Of a DNA stretch of 64,000 bases, positions 7,946-17,736 are shown in pieces. Both the position numbers and the translations under genes were made by a program. Where the stretch lies: contig JBNKRJ010000134.1 in NCBI GenBank assembly GCA_050296515.1, positions 1 to 64,000 on the forward strand. Direction: 5' to 3'. Below the pieces are notes generated by a model that worked only from the letters and a program-made list of their open reading frames with translations, made no database searches and was not told the origin of the DNA. This DNA comes from NBLH01 sp050296515 (GTDB taxonomy: Bacteria; Bacteroidota; Bacteroidia; Bacteroidales; NBLH01). Position 1 is the stretch's first letter. Each line of letters begins with the position of its first letter.

Positions 7946-10900
7946 TTATTTAATAGGATAAGTTGGAGGATTTGGTATTTTTTTACCTTTTGTTTTCAAA
8001 TCATTTAAAATTACTTCAATGGCTTTGTTTAGTTGTTGATCTGTGCCTGTGAATTCAAGATAAGGATCGTTATCAACAACGATATCAGGCTCTACACCAA
8101 CGCCTTCCATAATCCATTTTTTGCCTTCAACATCATATCGGGAAAATTCCGGCTTATTAAGTGTCCCGCCATCCACAAAAGGTAATGAGCCTCGGATACC
8201 AACTACTCCACCCCAAGTTCGCTTACCAACAATGGTTCCTAGTTTATGAAACTTGAAACGGTAGTTAACAATATCACCATCAGAAGCAGAAAATTCATCA
8301 CAAATCATTACCAAAGGCCCATGCATTGTCCCTCCCGGATTAACTGAAGGTGTTGTATTTCTTGCAATATTTATTTGAGAAGCCACTCTTCGCAACTTTT
8401 CAATAACTATTGGTGAAACAAATCCTCCGCCATTTCCTCTTACATCAATCACCAACGCTTCTTTTGACAATTGTGGATAATAGTATTTTACAAACTCATT
8501 TAAGCCATCTACACCCATGTCAGGAATATGAACATATCCAACTCTTCCATTAGTTGCTTTATTCACTTTTTCTATGTTTCCATGAACCCACTCCAGGTAA
8601 TACAATTGCGATTCATCATCAGTAGGAACAACTGTTTCAATATGACTTCCTTGCTCAGATGCTTTCGAATTTAAACTTAGTTTTATCTGCTTCCCGGCCT
8701 TATTTACAAAAGCTTCGTAGATATTTTGCATTGATTTAGTTGACACCCCATCAACAGCAACAATATATTCACCCTCTTTTGCATTTACACCAATCTCAGT
8801 AAGTGGCGAACGTGTTGCTTTGCTCCAGTTTTGTCCCTCTAATATTTTATCAATTTTGTAATAACCTGTTTTCTGATCTTTTGAAATTTCTGCCCCTAGT
8901 AATCCCAGGTTAATACGCTTAATTTCAGGTCTTTCGCCACCTCCAACATACGCATGTCCAATGTTTAGCTCACTAATCATTTCACCAATAATATAGGTTA
9001 AATCGTTTCTGTGATTCACATATTTTACCAGTTGGCCATATTTCTCCTTTTGAGCTTTCCAGTCTACACCATGCATATTTGGTGCATAGAAAAACTCTCG
9101 CATCTGACGCCATGATTCATTAAAAATCTGCATCCATTCTTCTTGTTTGTTCTGCATTATTTGCATTCCCGAAAGATCTAGTTTATCCTTCAGTTTAACT
9201 TCAGACGAAGGCAAATTGATGATGGCGTATGAACCTTTTTGCGAAACAAGCATTTTTTTATTATCAGCTGATATTTCAAAGCCATTTATTTCACCCAAAC
9301 CGGTTTCTTTCCTTTCTGCAAAATCGTAAACAAATAATTTTGAACCATCATCTTTTCCGCCTCTACGCATGTAATAAAGCTTTTTGCCAACCGGGGCTAG
9401 ATTAAAGTAATTTGAACCAGATAGAGGAAGCTTACCAATGCGCCCCTGCAAGCCATCTACATCAACTGCAATGCTTAATTCCTGCTTTTTCTCATCATTT
9501 TTCTTTTCTTTATCTTTTTCAGAATCGCCTCCCTTTTTAAACTCTACTTCATCACTTTTTGGTTCAAAAAGTGATGGCGTTTCCTTGGAAAGAGTTACAT
9601 AATAAATACTTGCCATGTCTTGATATATGGTATTTAGTTCATTCCAGTCAAAACTTGGATTGAAGTCTCTGGTTGAAACAAAAAACAAGTATTTCCCGTC
9701 CTCACTAAAGGTTCCTTCACCTGCCTGATACCAATCTTCTGTTACCTGGTAGGATTTTTTCTGTTCCAAAGAATAAATAAATACCTGGGGAAACCTGCTT
9801 GCGTTATTTTTTGAATAAACAACCCATTTACTATCAGGCGACCACTTGTAATCCCCAATTTCAAAAATAGGATCATGAGTTATATCAACAATTGCTTTCG
9901 TGTTGACATCGACATATCGCAAACGTTGTTTTCTGTCAGCCCAAAGTATTTTTTTACTATCTGGCGACCAATAAGTCTGATATTTATAAGTTTCAGCATT
10001 TGAAGTAACTTGTGTAGCTGATTTACTTCCATCCTGCTCTTGTATATAAATCTCGTCTTCGCCAGTTTTATCTGAGATATATGAAATAAATTTTCCGTCA
10101 GGTGACCATTTTGAGTTTCTTTCATGAATGCCCGAACTTTCAGTAAGGTTCCTGATTTCACCATATTTCTCAGGAACAGTAAATACCTCACCATGAGCAC
10201 CAAACAAAGCTCTTTTGCCATCAGGAGAAATCTCATAGTTCGAAACGCTTTTACTTACATCTTTTAACTCTTTCCTACTTGAAACAAAATCTTCTGCAAT
10301 GATGATTTTCACTTTCACAGAAGTATTGCTTTCTAAATCAAATTTGTAGATATAGCCTGCATTTTCATAAACAATGGCCTTATCTCCAAGAGAAGGGAAT
10401 TTGATATCAAAATCCTTATAATCAGTCAGCTTCTTTGTTTCTTTAGAGGTGATGTTGTACACATATAAATTCATTCTTTTGTTCTCCCCTCTGTCAGAAA
10501 GGTAATAAATATTCTCCCCATGCCACATTGGAATAATATCCTGAGCAGGGTTGTTTGTTATGTTCTCGATTTTATTGGTTTTAAAGTCATAAATCCAAAC
10601 ATCATCAGCCATACCACCTCTGTACCTTTTCCATGTTCTGAATTCCCTGAAAATTCTATTATAGGCCATTTTACTGTCATCAGGCGAGTAAGAGCAAAAA
10701 CCGCCCCTGGGTACTGTTAATTCTTCAGGTAAAGAGCCATCAATATTTACGGTGAAAAGCGATCCATTAAAGCTATTGTATGATTTTTTCCTGGACCTAA
10801 AAACAACAGTTTTATTATCATGTTTCCAGCCAAAAACAATATTATTTGGTCCCATTCTGTCTGATACATCATCACGATTTAATGTTGCTGTATAGGTAAT

Positions 10901-11206
10901 TCGCTTTGGAACACCTCCTTGAGATGGCATTGTATACACCTCGGTATTTCCATCATATTGCCCGGTAAAAGCAAGTGTCTTTCCATCAGGTGAAAACCTG
11001 GCAAACATTTCATAACCAATATGATTTGTTAGTTTTCTAGCTACTCCTCCATTTGCATCAACTGTGTATAAATCTCCTGCATAAGTAAATACCAAATTAT
11101 TTCCATAAATCGTTGGGAATCTGAGAAGTCTTGCCTCCTCCTGTGCTTGTATAAAATAAACACCTAGAAAGAAGACTAATAGTGATAAAGTCTTTAGTTT
11201 TTTCAT
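7946..11206 (-). CDS. Tricorn-type S41 protease
   Basis: The 1086-residue protein has a signal peptide (1-21). It then has two stretches of WD40-like/PD40 beta-propeller repeats (about 25-520) marked by recurrent SPDGK or SPDSK turns, a highly charged Lys/Glu linker (about 555-585), the tricorn core, a PDZ domain (about 770-860) and a C-terminal S41 peptidase domain. The nucleophile motif SASDGD is near residue 970, and IGHAYVGGG in the core corresponds to the catalytic His region. Tricorn proteases degrade oligopeptides; the signal peptide means this one acts in the periplasm, probably on imported or damaged peptides. It is a single gene with its own terminator. Confidence 0.93.
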   Translation of the reverse strand: MKKLKTLSLLVFFLGVYFIQAQEEARLLRFPTIYGNNLVFTYAGDLYTVDANGGVARKLTNHIGYEMFARFSPDGKTLAFTGQYDGNTEVYTMPSQGGVPKRITYTATLNRDDVSDRMGPNNIVFGWKHDNKTVVFRSRKKSYNSFNGSLFTVNIDGSLPEELTVPRGGFCSYSPDDSKMAYNRIFREFRTWKRYRGGMADDVWIYDFKTNKIENITNNPAQDIIPMWHGENIYYLSDRGENKRMNLYVYNITSKETKKLTDYKDFDIKFPSLGDKAIVYENAGYIYKFDLESNTSVKVKIIIAEDFVSSRKELKDVSKSVSNYEISPDGKRALFGAHGEVFTVPEKYGEIRNLTESSGIHERNSKWSPDGKFISYISDKTGEDEIYIQEQDGSKSATQVTSNAETYKYQTYWSPDSKKILWADRKQRLRYVDVNTKAIVDITHDPIFEIGDYKWSPDSKWVVYSKNNASRFPQVFIYSLEQKKSYQVTEDWYQAGEGTFSEDGKYLFFVSTRDFNPSFDWNELNTIYQDMASIYYVTLSKETPSLFEPKSDEVEFKKGGDSEKDKEKKNDEKKQELSIAVDVDGLQGRIGKLPLSGSNYFNLAPVGKKLYYMRRGGKDDGSKLFVYDFAERKETGLGEINGFEISADNKKMLVSQKGSYAIINLPSSEVKLKDKLDLSGMQIMQNKQEEWMQIFNESWRQMREFFYAPNMHGVDWKAQKEKYGQLVKYVNHRNDLTYIIGEMISELNIGHAYVGGGERPEIKRINLGLLGAEISKDQKTGYYKIDKILEGQNWSKATRSPLTEIGVNAKEGEYIVAVDGVSTKSMQNIYEAFVNKAGKQIKLSLNSKASEQGSHIETVVPTDDESQLYYLEWVHGNIEKVNKATNGRVGYVHIPDMGVDGLNEFVKYYYPQLSKEALVIDVRGNGGGFVSPIVIEKLRRVASQINIARNTTPSVNPGGTMHGPLVMICDEFSASDGDIVNYRFKFHKLGTIVGKRTWGGVVGIRGSLPFVDGGTLNKPEFSRYDVEGKKWIMEGVGVEPDIVVDNDPYLEFTGTDQQLNKAIEVILNDLKTKGKKIPNPPTYPIK

Positions 11207-11330
11207 TTTTTGTAATTTAGTAAATTGGGTGATTTTTATTGAATACTGACAAATTTAGCAGGATAAAATCAATATTCAAATTATTATAAAGCACAAACCA
11301 TGTGATTTTTATAACATTATAAAAACTTAA

Positions 11331-11897
11331 ATGGAAGAACTAATTTTTGAAACCCGTACGGATTGGCGACAGTGGTTGACAGAAAATCACAACAAATTTG
11401 AAGGTATTTGGATGGTTTATTATAAAAAACATACTAAAAGAAGGTGTGTGAGTTATGATGAAGCCGTGGAAGAAGCCTTGTGTTTTGGATGGATTGACAG
11501 TATTGTAAAAACTATTGATAGTGAGAAGTATAAGCAAAAATACACTCCCAGAAGAAAAAATAGCATCTGGTCTAAGCTAAACAAAACAAGAGTAGAAAAA
11601 ATGATCAAAGCTGGTTTAATGACTCCTTTGGGGCTAGCAAAAATCGAAGAAGCCAAGAAAAACGGACAATGGGAGAAAGCTTATGAAACCAGTCAAATGC
11701 CAAAAATACCCACAGAATTCAAACAAGCTCTTGAAAAGGATATTGAAGCTTACACTAATTTCATGAATTTTGCCAAAAGCTATCAACGAAATTATTTAAA
11801 TTGGTACATTAGCGCCAAGCGCACAGAAACAAAAGAAAAAAGGTTAAAGCAAATTATTGAATGGTCAAAACAAAACAAGAAACCAGGACTTGCTTAA
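11331..11897 (+). CDS. YdeI/OmdA family protein
   Basis: This 188-residue cytoplasmic protein has the YdeI signature regions. These are VSYDEAVEEALCFGWIDS (about 40-57), the basic stretch YTPRRKNSIWSKLNKTRVEKM, and a C-terminal YLNWYISAKRTETKEKRLKQ-type helix. The family has been linked to bacteriocin or stress protection in some bacteria, but its biochemistry is unknown and I infer no more than membership. The gene is single, divergent from the protease gene, and overlaps the tail of a doubtful minus-strand ORF. Confidence 0.85.
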   Translation: MEELIFETRTDWRQWLTENHNKFEGIWMVYYKKHTKRRCVSYDEAVEEALCFGWIDSIVKTIDSEKYKQKYTPRRKNSIWSKLNKTRVEKMIKAGLMTPLGLAKIEEAKKNGQWEKAYETSQMPKIPTEFKQALEKDIEAYTNFMNFAKSYQRNYLNWYISAKRTETKEKRLKQIIEWSKQNKKPGLA

Positions 11898-12125
11898 GAC
11901 AGTTTTATGATTACTGAACACAAAACAATTCCTGACACCTGGTGTTATACATAAGCCAGTATGGAATATTGTAAAATGGAATTCCATAATGGCTTTGTAT
12001 AAATCAAGTCCGGTTCTGTCCTTTTTTATTACTTCTTTTGATTTAAAGCGAAGACAATAATTATTTTGTGCAAACAAAAACTTAGTGGTTATAAGTAAAG
12101 CAAAAAACAATATAGCTCTAATCAT
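11865..12125 (-). CDS. Doubtful small secreted protein, possibly decayed
   Basis: The 86-codon frame starts with a good signal peptide (1-20, ending FLFAQ) followed by a short mature part. Its 3' end overlaps the YdeI gene by 33 bases, and a strong hairpin (11955-11993) lies inside it, which is odd for coding DNA. The C-terminal third reads like random sequence. My guess is a truncated gene that kept its signal peptide and ran on into a terminator region. Confidence 0.3.
   Translation of the reverse strand: MIRAILFFALLITTKFLFAQNNYCLRFKSKEVIKKDRTGLDLYKAIMEFHFTIFHTGLCITPGVRNCFVFSNHKTVLSKSWFLVLF
11955..11993 (+). terminator. Hairpin downstream of the YdeI gene
   Basis: GCCAGTATGGAAT and ATTCCATAATGGC pair over 12 of 13 bases, 58 bases past the YdeI-family stop codon. 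The T-run is weak (TTTGTAT), so termination is plausible but unproven. Confidence 0.4.
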
Positions 12126-12316
12126 ATCTTATTTAGGTTACCCGCTCCTGCAATTAAAATTAGGCTTTGGTTAATGCCGTATGGAGTTTATTAAGCATAG
12201 CTTTTTCTATGCACATTTACAGAAAAATTAACAAAAATCACAGAGAATGTTGTAAGGGTGGGGAGAAAGGAAGGTAGGCCACTTCAGTTAATATTAAGAA
12301 ATAGCCTTTGTTTTAA

Positions 12317-12913
12317 TTATTTTCCTAATTGCTGTTTAACAATTTTGGTAATGTATTTTCCAATAATATCAAACTCAAGGTTTACCACGGTTCCCTCCTT
12401 GAATTCATGAAAGTTAGTTAAATCGTAGGTAAATGGAATTATGGCTACCTGAAACGAGTCAGCCTGAGAATTAACAACAGTTAAGCTAACTCCATTTACA
12501 GAGATAGAGCCCTTTTCAACAGTAATATTTCCTTGTGATGGATCATATTTAAAAGTATAGTACCAGCTACCATCTGCTTCTTCAACCTTGGTGCAGACGG
12601 CCGTTTGATCTACGTGTCCCTGAACAATATGTCCGTCTAATAAACTATCAGGCTTCATACTACGCTCAAGGTTCACCTTGCTGCCCACTTCAAGCAATCC
12701 AAGGTTTGACTTTATTAAAGTTTCCTGAATTGCTGTCACTGTAAAAGTAGTATCAGTTAAATCCACAACTGTTAAACATACTCCATTGTGAGCAACGCTT
12801 TGGTCTATTTTTAGTTCTTTCACAAAAGAACATTCCATTGTTATGTGAAGATTTTCTTTTTCTTTTCTTAATGCTACAACTTTAGCAGCTTCTTCAACAA
12901 TTCCTGAAAACAT
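12317..12913 (-). CDS. ribE: Riboflavin synthase
   Basis: It dismutates two molecules of 6,7-dimethyl-8-ribityllumazine into riboflavin. The 198-residue protein consists of the two tandem lumazine-binding barrels of the family. The first starts MFSGIVEEA and contains NGVCLTVVD; the second starts GHIVQGHVD (about 95) and contains NGVSLTVV. The C-terminal helix completes the trimer interface. Length is normal. The gene is alone; no other rib gene or FMN riboswitch is adjacent. Confidence 0.96.
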   Translation of the reverse strand: MFSGIVEEAAKVVALRKEKENLHITMECSFVKELKIDQSVAHNGVCLTVVDLTDTTFTVTAIQETLIKSNLGLLEVGSKVNLERSMKPDSLLDGHIVQGHVDQTAVCTKVEEADGSWYYTFKYDPSQGNITVEKGSISVNGVSLTVVNSQADSFQVAIIPFTYDLTNFHEFKEGTVVNLEFDIIGKYITKIVKQQLGK

Positions 12914-12943
12914 ACCTTATTTTTTTGGTTATTAATTTTTATA

Positions 12944-12951
12944 CAAAGTTA
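12944..12951 (-). promoter_or_regulatory. -7-like promoter element of ribE
   Basis: On the minus strand this reads TAACTTTG, a full match to TAnnTTTG, 31 bases upstream of the start codon. A TTTG exists further upstream at slightly long spacing. Confidence 0.45.
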
Positions 12952-13101
12952 GGCTTTTAATATTGATCAGGAAATAACAAAAATCAGTATCATTATCAAA
13001 TTTGACCAAATTTATTTATGTGGCTTATTGATAATAAATGAAACACATATGATTAATAATCAGCAGATTAATTCAAAGGCAGCAAGTTGGTATTAATGAA
13101 A

Positions 13102-13137
13102 AAACCATAAGTCTTTTTGAATTAAGACTTACGGTTT
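13102..13137 (-). terminator. Terminator of the RND efflux operon
   Basis: AAACCATAAGTCTT and AAGACTTACGGTTT pair over 13 of 14 bases just past the RND pump stop codon. Confidence 0.65.
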
Positions 13138-13158
13138 CTATTCATTTTCAGACACTTT

Positions 13159-16100
13159 CTAAATCAAACCTTTCAAATCCTTTTTCTTTACTTTGTAGCC
13201 AACTTTTCTTTTCACTGTCACCTTACCCACATACATAATATAATACATAACAGGAATGAAAATAAGTGTCAGGAATGTTGCAAACGTTAACCCGTAAATA
13301 ATTGTCCATGAAAGAGGTCCGAAAAATGCCACATTATCTCCACCAAAGTGAATGTTTGGACTAAAACTTTCAAACAATCCTACAAAATCGATATTAAAGC
13401 CAATGGCTAAAGGAATCAACCCTAGAATAGTTGAAAGTGCAGTAAGCAAAACAGGAGTAATACGCGCTTTACCTGCCTGAATAATCGCATCTCGTGTTTT
13501 CTCTCCTTGTCCTTTTAATACATCTGTAAATTCAACAAGTAAGATACCATTTCGTACCACAATGCCAGCCAGGGCAACCATTCCCATTCCAGTCATAATA
13601 ATTGACATCGGTTGTTGGGTAATCATGTAGCCGAGTAGTACTCCAATCACACTAAAAAATACCTCAGTAATAATAATCAGGGGTTTACTCATAGAGTTAA
13701 ACTGGGTTATCAAAATAAACATTATAAGTGATAAGGCTAATAACATGGCTTTTGATAAGAATTCCCCTGTTTCTTTCTGATCTTCCTGTTCTCCGGTAAT
13801 TTTAATATCTACCGCCTCAGATTTATTAAAGGCTGGTAAAACTTTCCTGATTTGTGAAACTATTTCATTTGCATTATAGCTCCCCAAAACATTTGACGAA
13901 ACAGTTACAATTCGTTTTGAATCTTTACGATTGATCCCACCATAAGAGTTTACATATGAGGCCTTTGCTACCGATGACAACGGAATTTGACGGGTTTGTC
14001 CCTGAGTAATATCCATGAAGGTAATTTTTGTATTCATTAAGCGATCAATGTTGGTTCGTTGATCGTATTTATACCTTATTTGTATTGGATATTGATCTTC
14101 ACCATCGCGATATTTCGATGCTTCTGTTCCAAAAATAGCAGTTCTAAGCTCCATACCAATCTGGGCAGTTGAAATTCCTTCGCGGTTGGCACGCACACGA
14201 TCTACTTCAATTAAAACTTCTGGTTTTTTCTTGTCAAAATCAGTTTTTAATTCCTCAATTCCAGGAATATTGATAGAATCAAGAAAGTGTACCAAACGGT
14301 CTGAAGTACTCAATAATTCCTCAAAATCATCCGAAGTTACCTCAATGTTAATTGGTTTGCCGGTTGGAGGACCTCCCTGTGGTTTACTTACTGTAATTTC
14401 AGCCCCCCTTATATCTTTTACAGCATTACGAATACTGTCCATGAAATCGTTGGTGTTTTTCCCGTGTCGTTGTGCAAATTCGACAAAATTGACGGTTACT
14501 TTACCTAATTGGGGGGTCACACCTCCAAAATCGAAATTCGACTCAGATACGCTTTTTGCCACATTGGCCACTACCGATTCAACTATATCGCGATCATTTT
14601 CAAAGACCTTATCTATACGATGCTCAACCAACTGGGTAATAGAATCCGTTACTTTAACATCTGTACCCACAGGTAATTTTATCATTGTATATACCGCATT
14701 GGGTTCCATATCAGGAAAAAATACCACTTTAGGCGCAAAAGCTCCCATCAGGAAAAAAGTAATAAAAAATGTGCCGGTTATACCATATAATAAATAATAA
14801 GGCCTACGCTTGGTCAATATCCATGAGAGAAAGTTTTCATACTTATCAAGCAGGGCTGGTATAAAAGAATGCTGAAATTTATACAATACCTTATAAAACC
14901 AGATATTATGAAGTATGTAGGATATAGCAAAGAAAATCAACAGGTTAGCCAACGCATGCCAGCCTATCAGATGTATTGCAAATCCCAGGCCTGCAAATAT
15001 ACCTGCCGTACGGAAAATTTTCTTATTGCTTAACCTTTCCAGTTCATCCTCGCTTGGTTTCATAAATGAAACAGCAAAAACAGGATTAATCACATAAGCA
15101 ACAATTAGTGAAGCAATTAGGGTGATAATAATAGTTACGGGTATAAAATACATGAACTTTCCAACGACTCCTGGCCAGAATGCCAAAGGAAAAAACGGTG
15201 CCAGGGTAGTAAGCGTACCAGACAGAATTGGCATAAAAACCTCACCAGCTGCAAATTTTGCAGATGTGGCGATATCCATTTTCGTTTTTCTAAATACCCT
15301 GTGCGTATTTTCTATTACCACTATGGCGTCATCAACTACAATACCCAAAGCAAATATAAAAGAAAACATGACCAACATATTCATGGTAAAATCAAGACCA
15401 GGCATAACAATATAGGCCAGAAACATGGACAATGGAACTGATAAACCCACAAAAACAGCATTGGTAATCCCCATAAAGAACATCAAAATCATGGTAACAA
15501 GTAAAAAACCAATGATAATGGTATTATTCAAATCAAATAAAGTTGTGCGGGTATGTTTACTCTGATCACCAGTTACCACAACATTCAGTTTATCAGGGAA
15601 TTTTGTCTCTTTTAAATGCTTGGTAATCTCAGCGATTTTATCAGAAGCATCCAGCAGGTTTTCACCACTTTTCTTAATTACGTTCAGCGTAATCACATTT
15701 TCACCATCCATGCGCGCATAACTCTCACGCTCTGCATGGGTGTCTTTAATCTCGGCAATATCCTGCAAATATACCTGTGCCCCCCTGTTTGAACGAACCA
15801 CGATATTTTTGAGGGCCTCAAGATCTTTAAATTCCCCAACCACCCGAATTGAACGGCGCATACCATCCATATCAATATTTCCACCTGAAAGGGTGACGTT
15901 TTCGCTACTAATCATGGAAGTAATATCGCGGAAAGACAAGCCGGCGGCCTGAAGTTTATACATATCCACATTTACCTGTATCTCGCGGTCGAGTGCACCA
16001 ACAATGTCAACCCGCGTAATTTCAGTAAGGCCTTCAATTTGTTCCTGCATGAGTTCGGCATACTTTTTTAGTTTATCAAGGCTGTAACGTCCTGAAAGGT

Positions 16101-16551
16101 TGATGTACATAATAGGTATTTGAGACATATCAATTTCCACCACATCCGGTCCTTGATTTATATCTGACATTGGAAGATCCTTTTTTGCCTTATCAACCTC
16201 ATCTTTAACAAGTTGCTTGGCCTCTGAAACTTCAATTCCGGTTTCAAATTCGATAGCAATTGACGAAAAATCCTGCACTGAACTACTGGTTATCTTTTTA
16301 ACCCCACTAATTGATTTTAACTTTTTTTCCAAAGGTTTGGTAATCAGGTTTTCCATATCGCTGGGCGAAGTTCCAGAGTATATTGTTTGTACCAACATGG
16401 TAGGAATAACAATCTCCGGAAACTGTTCCTTTGGGATACTATTATAGCTTATCATCCCAAAAATGGCCAAAATGACAGCCAACACATATATACTGGTTTT
16501 ATTGTCAATGGCCCAACTGGTTGGTTTAAATTCTTTGAATTTTTTTCCCAT
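13159..16551 (-). CDS. RND efflux pump inner-membrane subunit (HAE1/AcrB-like)
   Basis: This 1130-residue proton-driven exporter has the RND layout: an N-terminal helix (about 17-36), a periplasmic porter domain, a six-helix block starting near residue 345, then a second porter domain and second helix block. The proton-relay region FALGIVVDDAIVVIENTHR (two Asp) is present, as is GMVALAGIVVRNGILLVEF in the second half. A short extra hydrophobic insert around 510-545 makes it somewhat longer than typical AcrB. It is the last gene of a TetR-TolC-HlyD-RND operon and pairs with those proteins as a tripartite pump; substrates cannot be read from sequence. Confidence 0.95.
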   Translation of the reverse strand: MGKKFKEFKPTSWAIDNKTSIYVLAVILAIFGMISYNSIPKEQFPEIVIPTMLVQTIYSGTSPSDMENLITKPLEKKLKSISGVKKITSSSVQDFSSIAIEFETGIEVSEAKQLVKDEVDKAKKDLPMSDINQGPDVVEIDMSQIPIMYINLSGRYSLDKLKKYAELMQEQIEGLTEITRVDIVGALDREIQVNVDMYKLQAAGLSFRDITSMISSENVTLSGGNIDMDGMRRSIRVVGEFKDLEALKNIVVRSNRGAQVYLQDIAEIKDTHAERESYARMDGENVITLNVIKKSGENLLDASDKIAEITKHLKETKFPDKLNVVVTGDQSKHTRTTLFDLNNTIIIGFLLVTMILMFFMGITNAVFVGLSVPLSMFLAYIVMPGLDFTMNMLVMFSFIFALGIVVDDAIVVIENTHRVFRKTKMDIATSAKFAAGEVFMPILSGTLTTLAPFFPLAFWPGVVGKFMYFIPVTIIITLIASLIVAYVINPVFAVSFMKPSEDELERLSNKKIFRTAGIFAGLGFAIHLIGWHALANLLIFFAISYILHNIWFYKVLYKFQHSFIPALLDKYENFLSWILTKRRPYYLLYGITGTFFITFFLMGAFAPKVVFFPDMEPNAVYTMIKLPVGTDVKVTDSITQLVEHRIDKVFENDRDIVESVVANVAKSVSESNFDFGGVTPQLGKVTVNFVEFAQRHGKNTNDFMDSIRNAVKDIRGAEITVSKPQGGPPTGKPINIEVTSDDFEELLSTSDRLVHFLDSINIPGIEELKTDFDKKKPEVLIEVDRVRANREGISTAQIGMELRTAIFGTEASKYRDGEDQYPIQIRYKYDQRTNIDRLMNTKITFMDITQGQTRQIPLSSVAKASYVNSYGGINRKDSKRIVTVSSNVLGSYNANEIVSQIRKVLPAFNKSEAVDIKITGEQEDQKETGEFLSKAMLLALSLIMFILITQFNSMSKPLIIITEVFFSVIGVLLGYMITQQPMSIIMTGMGMVALAGIVVRNGILLVEFTDVLKGQGEKTRDAIIQAGKARITPVLLTALSTILGLIPLAIGFNIDFVGLFESFSPNIHFGGDNVAFFGPLSWTIIYGLTFATFLTLIFIPVMYYIMYVGKVTVKRKVGYKVKKKDLKGLI

Positions 16552-16574
16552 TTTATAATCTTTTTTTGGAATGA

Positions 16575-17696
16575 TTAAAATCTAACGACATCGCCTTCTT
16601 CAATGTCTAAATATCCGGATGTAATAATTTTATCACCTGCTTTTAATCCTTCGGTAATTTCAACAATCCCATTGTAATTTTGTCCTTGTTTGACCGGAGC
16701 CTTTTTAACAATTTGCTTATTATCAACTAATTCTGCAAGGAATACAAAATCACCATCCAAATCGGTCTGGATGTATTTTACAGGTACACTAATAGCGCTA
16801 TCAGCCTTATAATCAGTTATTTTTAACACAGCAATCATATTGGCTTTGTAACCATCCTTTGAAGGATCGAGGTTTACTTCGACACTAAATGTACGGTTCA
16901 TTGGATTAATATACCGGCTAACAGCAGAAACTTTAGCTGTGATTTCGCGGTTTAAATCGGGAAATACTATGTTTACCGGATCGCCCTGGGCAACCTTTTT
17001 CGAATAGGCCTCAGCAACTTCGGCTTTTACCTTGATAGTTCTAAAATTGACAACCCTGAAGGCTGGTATTGGTAACTGTGGTGAAGCAAGCTGCCCCACT
17101 TTTACATTAATTTCTTCAACTGTACCGTTTATTGGTGATTTTATACTGTTCATTGCAATTTGCTCTTTAAGGGCAGCTATTTGACCTTCAAGGGCTTCTT
17201 TGTTTGTTTTAGCCTGCAGATACTGCATCTCGGAACCAATTTTTTGATCCCACAAACGTTGCTGGCGTTCAAAATTTTCTTTTGCAAGTGAATAATTCGA
17301 CTCCAGTACTTTTAGTTGTTCTCCCAAACCTGCATCTTTTAAGCGGGCAAGTACCTGTCCTTTATTTACATATTGTCCGGCCTGTACCAAGACTGATTGA
17401 ACAATACCTCCCATTCCTTCAGGTTGAACAGCCACATTTTCTTCGCCATCCAGCTTGCCCTGAACTTCTATAAAATGTTTAAATTCACCAGCTTGTAAGT
17501 CTTCAATGGTCACGCTCATAATGTTCGAAAGATCTTCTTCCTGTGGACCTAATTCGGCTTCCAACTGCTTAATTTTTTCAGCAAGTTCATTTTGTTCTTT
17601 TTTTAGCTTTTCAAGTTCGGCTTTTTTATCCTGCTTGCATGAAGCTACAGTCAAAAACAAAACCATTACAGCGAAACTAATTTTTATGGTTTTCAT
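16575..17696 (-). CDS. RND efflux periplasmic adaptor (HlyD/MFP family), lipoprotein
   Basis: The adaptor links pump and outer-membrane channel. I start it at the internal Met (373 residues) because this gives a clean lipoprotein signal with lipobox VASC (Cys20); the longer frame adds nine polar residues before it. After the anchor comes a Lys/Glu-rich coiled coil (about 22-52), a biotinyl-lipoyl-like half (GQYVNKGQVLARL), an alpha hairpin (about 125-175), the second lipoyl half (KSPINGTVEEI), a beta barrel and a membrane-proximal domain. It lies between the TolC and RND genes with short gaps. Confidence 0.93.
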   Translation of the reverse strand: MKTIKISFAVMVLFLTVASCKQDKKAELEKLKKEQNELAEKIKQLEAELGPQEEDLSNIMSVTIEDLQAGEFKHFIEVQGKLDGEENVAVQPEGMGGIVQSVLVQAGQYVNKGQVLARLKDAGLGEQLKVLESNYSLAKENFERQQRLWDQKIGSEMQYLQAKTNKEALEGQIAALKEQIAMNSIKSPINGTVEEINVKVGQLASPQLPIPAFRVVNFRTIKVKAEVAEAYSKKVAQGDPVNIVFPDLNREITAKVSAVSRYINPMNRTFSVEVNLDPSKDGYKANMIAVLKITDYKADSAISVPVKYIQTDLDGDFVFLAELVDNKQIVKKAPVKQGQNYNGIVEITEGLKAGDKIITSGYLDIEEGDVVRF

Positions 17697-17736
17697 TGGT
17701 AAATATTTTTTATCTGTTAACATTCTTTTATGATTA

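Noticed and set aside
9880..10236. 118-codon minus-strand frame
   Set aside because: It lies inside the tricorn-type protease gene in another frame on the same strand. The protease frame shows continuous propeller repeats here.
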